From positions 1-64,000 of the forward strand of contig NZ_KB903439.1 in assembly GCF_000379765.1 (NCBI RefSeq): DNA of 64,000 nucleotides, in the 5' to 3' direction. Positions 62,847 through 64,000 of this stretch are shown here, one piece after another (within the stretch, counting starts at the first letter, position 1; the number at the start of each line of letters is the position of its first letter). The position numbers and the translations under genes were made by a program. The notes under the pieces are model-generated. The model saw only the letters and a program-made list of their open reading frames with translations. It searched no databases and was not told where the DNA came from. This DNA is from Flexithrix dorotheae DSM 6795 (GTDB lineage Bacteria > Bacteroidota > Bacteroidia > Cytophagales > Flammeovirgaceae).

Positions 62847-64000
62847 TTACAATGTCCCCAATAGTTTCCTTTCCTTCAATGGATACCAATTGTCAATTTT
62901 AGTTTTTAGCCTTTTGACTATCTCCGGATAATCCTGATATAAATTATTGGTTTCAAAAGGATCTTCTGTAATTTTATAAAGGCGAACAGGTTCCTTTCTC
63001 ATTTCCTCATGCGTATACATTCCCAGGCCTTCGATTTGCCCATCATAACACAAGATTAATTTCCAATCCCCTTCCACGCACCATCTGTAACCCAAAGAAG
63101 CTTCGGGATTATCCTTATCCACTATGTCATGCCCAAATCCTTCACCAAATACAATATTTCTATGCGTAGTATCTTTTCCAATCAAATTTGGCCAAAGGTT
63201 CATTCCCGACATCTCCTGGTCAGTTTCAATCCCTGCAGCATCTAAAATAGTAGGCATCAAATCCACACTGGAAATCAATTCCTCTCGTCTTTCAGGTTTC
63301 AATACTCCCGGCCATGAGAGAATAATAGGGGTTCGCACACCCCCGTCCATGGCACTTTGTTTGGAACCCACATCAAATTTGCTACTTTCCGGATTTTGAA
63401 TCCAGCCATTGTCACATACATAATAAATAAGTGTGTTTTCTCTCAAACCTTTTTCGTCAAGGTAATTAATCAAATCCCCACAAGTTTCATCAAACCACTC
63501 TACCATGGCATAATACTTTGCCTGAGATTCAGTAAGGTCCATTTCAGTGTACTTGTCCAATAGGCGCTGTGGAGGATTATGAGGTGAATGGGGTAAAAAA
63601 GGAGCATACCATAAATAAAATGGCTTTTTTTCTTTTACAGCAAAATCCATAAAATTAAAAACGGTATCCATTCCCTCTCTTCCTATAGTCAGGCCATCAT
63701 CACCATGCCTTTGTCCTTTGGTCATGCCGTAGGAGAATCCGCCTCTTTTATAATCTCCTTCCCACCATTTTCCCGATTGGTGGCTGAGGTACCCATTGGC
63801 TTCCAAAATTTGAGGAAGTGTTTGCAGCCTGTCCACATTTTCCAATAAATCTTCTCTTGGATATTTGGGGGTTTTCCATCCACCAGCCGGATCATTACCG
63901 GTAATTCTGTGTTCGTGGGGATAAAGACCGGTTGCCAGTGTCATTAATGAAGGCCGGCAAACAGCAGTAGGTACATATCCTCTCGGAAAGAGAATGCCCT
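62847..64000 (-). CDS. Sulfatase (5' end outside the window)
   Basis: A partial arylsulfatase-type protein, open to the right edge of the window. The visible part runs from GILFPRGYVPTAVCRPS to the C-terminus (LKERKLLGTL). Features: the position of the formylglycine motif reads C-R-P-S-L rather than C-x-P-x-R; KWWEGDYKRGGFSYG; DNGWIQNPESSKFDVGSKQS; and SSVDLMPTILDAAGI. It would hydrolyse sulfate esters of a sulfated glycan. It lies on the same strand and upstream of the sugar operon, so desulfation may precede keto-sugar processing. The N-terminal signal peptide and first metal site are beyond the window. Confidence 0.9.
   Translation of the reverse strand, partial: GILFPRGYVPTAVCRPSLMTLATGLYPHEHRITGNDPAGGWKTPKYPREDLLENVDRLQTLPQILEANGYLSHQSGKWWEGDYKRGGFSYGMTKGQRHGDDGLTIGREGMDTVFNFMDFAVKEKKPFYLWYAPFLPHSPHNPPQRLLDKYTEMDLTESQAKYYAMVEWFDETCGDLINYLDEKGLRENTLIYYVCDNGWIQNPESSKFDVGSKQSAMDGGVRTPIILSWPGVLKPERREELISSVDLMPTILDAAGIETDQEMSGMNLWPNLIGKDTTHRNIVFGEGFGHDIVDKDNPEASLGYRWCVEGDWKLILCYDGQIEGLGMYTHEEMRKEPVRLYKITEDPFETNNLYQDYPEIVKRLKTKIDNWYPLKERKLLGTL

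Noticed and set aside
1-64000. CRISPR array, tRNA, rRNA, prophage or intact insertion sequence
   Set aside because: No regular repeat-spacer pattern, clover-leaf candidate, rRNA-like sequence, phage structural gene or transposase frame was found by reading.
53453-64000. Whole right block as an inositol catabolism operon
   Set aside because: Gfo/Idh/MocA and TIM-barrel proteins occur there too, but the DUF1080 and cytochrome-dehydrogenase genes and the absence of IolB/IolC/IolD argue for keto-glycoside metabolism.

Overview
The window reads as a chromosomal segment of an AT-rich, free-living Bacteroidota (Cytophagales-like; genus not determinable from this sequence alone). Four secreted giants end in type IX secretion (T9SS) C-terminal sorting domains. 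There is a hybrid two-component sensor of the Bacteroidota carbohydrate type, a Bacteroidota-type ECF sigma factor, many lipoproteins and few clear Shine-Dalgarno sites. No rRNA, tRNA, CRISPR array, intact transposase or phage gene was seen.

Left part (1-32.5 kb) is a polysaccharide-attack region without a SusC/SusD pair. It holds a nucleoside-hydrolase-like lipoprotein, a TIM-barrel glycosidase-like protein, a 1570-residue glycosidase-like lectin, an ECF sigma factor, a 2111-residue surface protein combining carbohydrate-binding modules with a c-type cytochrome domain, a 1220-residue GH5 enzyme with a very similar module set, and the hybrid sensor just upstream of it. An FG-GAP/MBG repeat protein, a LruC lipoprotein, a tandem four-cysteine miniprotein and a GH43 enzyme follow. 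The two largest proteins share near-identical discoidin, Big_2 and C-terminal modules, pointing to segmental duplication.

The middle (32.8-52.8 kb) is mostly housekeeping or accessory: an AcuI-type oxidoreductase divergent from an HxlR regulator with a perfect inverted-repeat operator candidate between them, glycogen phosphorylase, a membrane class III nucleotide cyclase, an NhaA antiporter with a thioredoxin-like N-terminal extension, an alpha/beta hydrolase lipoprotein divergent from a membrane AraC regulator, an EEP-family protein, a metallophosphoesterase fused to a CBM9-like domain, a TPR lipoprotein and a sulfotransferase.

The right part (53.4-64 kb) is one co-directional minus-strand block. 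From promoter-proximal to distal it encodes a secreted PQQ-dehydrogenase-like/cytochrome c lipoprotein, a DUF1080 (3-keto-glycoside hydrolase/lyase class) protein, a sugar isomerase/epimerase, a DUF4432 aldose-epimerase-like protein, a cupin, a second sugar isomerase/epimerase and a Gfo/Idh/MocA dehydrogenase, closed by a hairpin terminator. A partial sulfatase lies just upstream. The gene set fits oxidation of a sugar or glycoside to a keto form, cleavage without a classical glycosidase, and isomerisation/reduction of the product.

The most notable non-genic signal is a 163-182 bp palindromic element with terminal inverted repeats, present in three same-orientation copies (1832-1994, 49622-49803, 51511-51674). 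One copy contributes two bases of a stop codon. Several intergenic regions also hold short decayed coding remnants.
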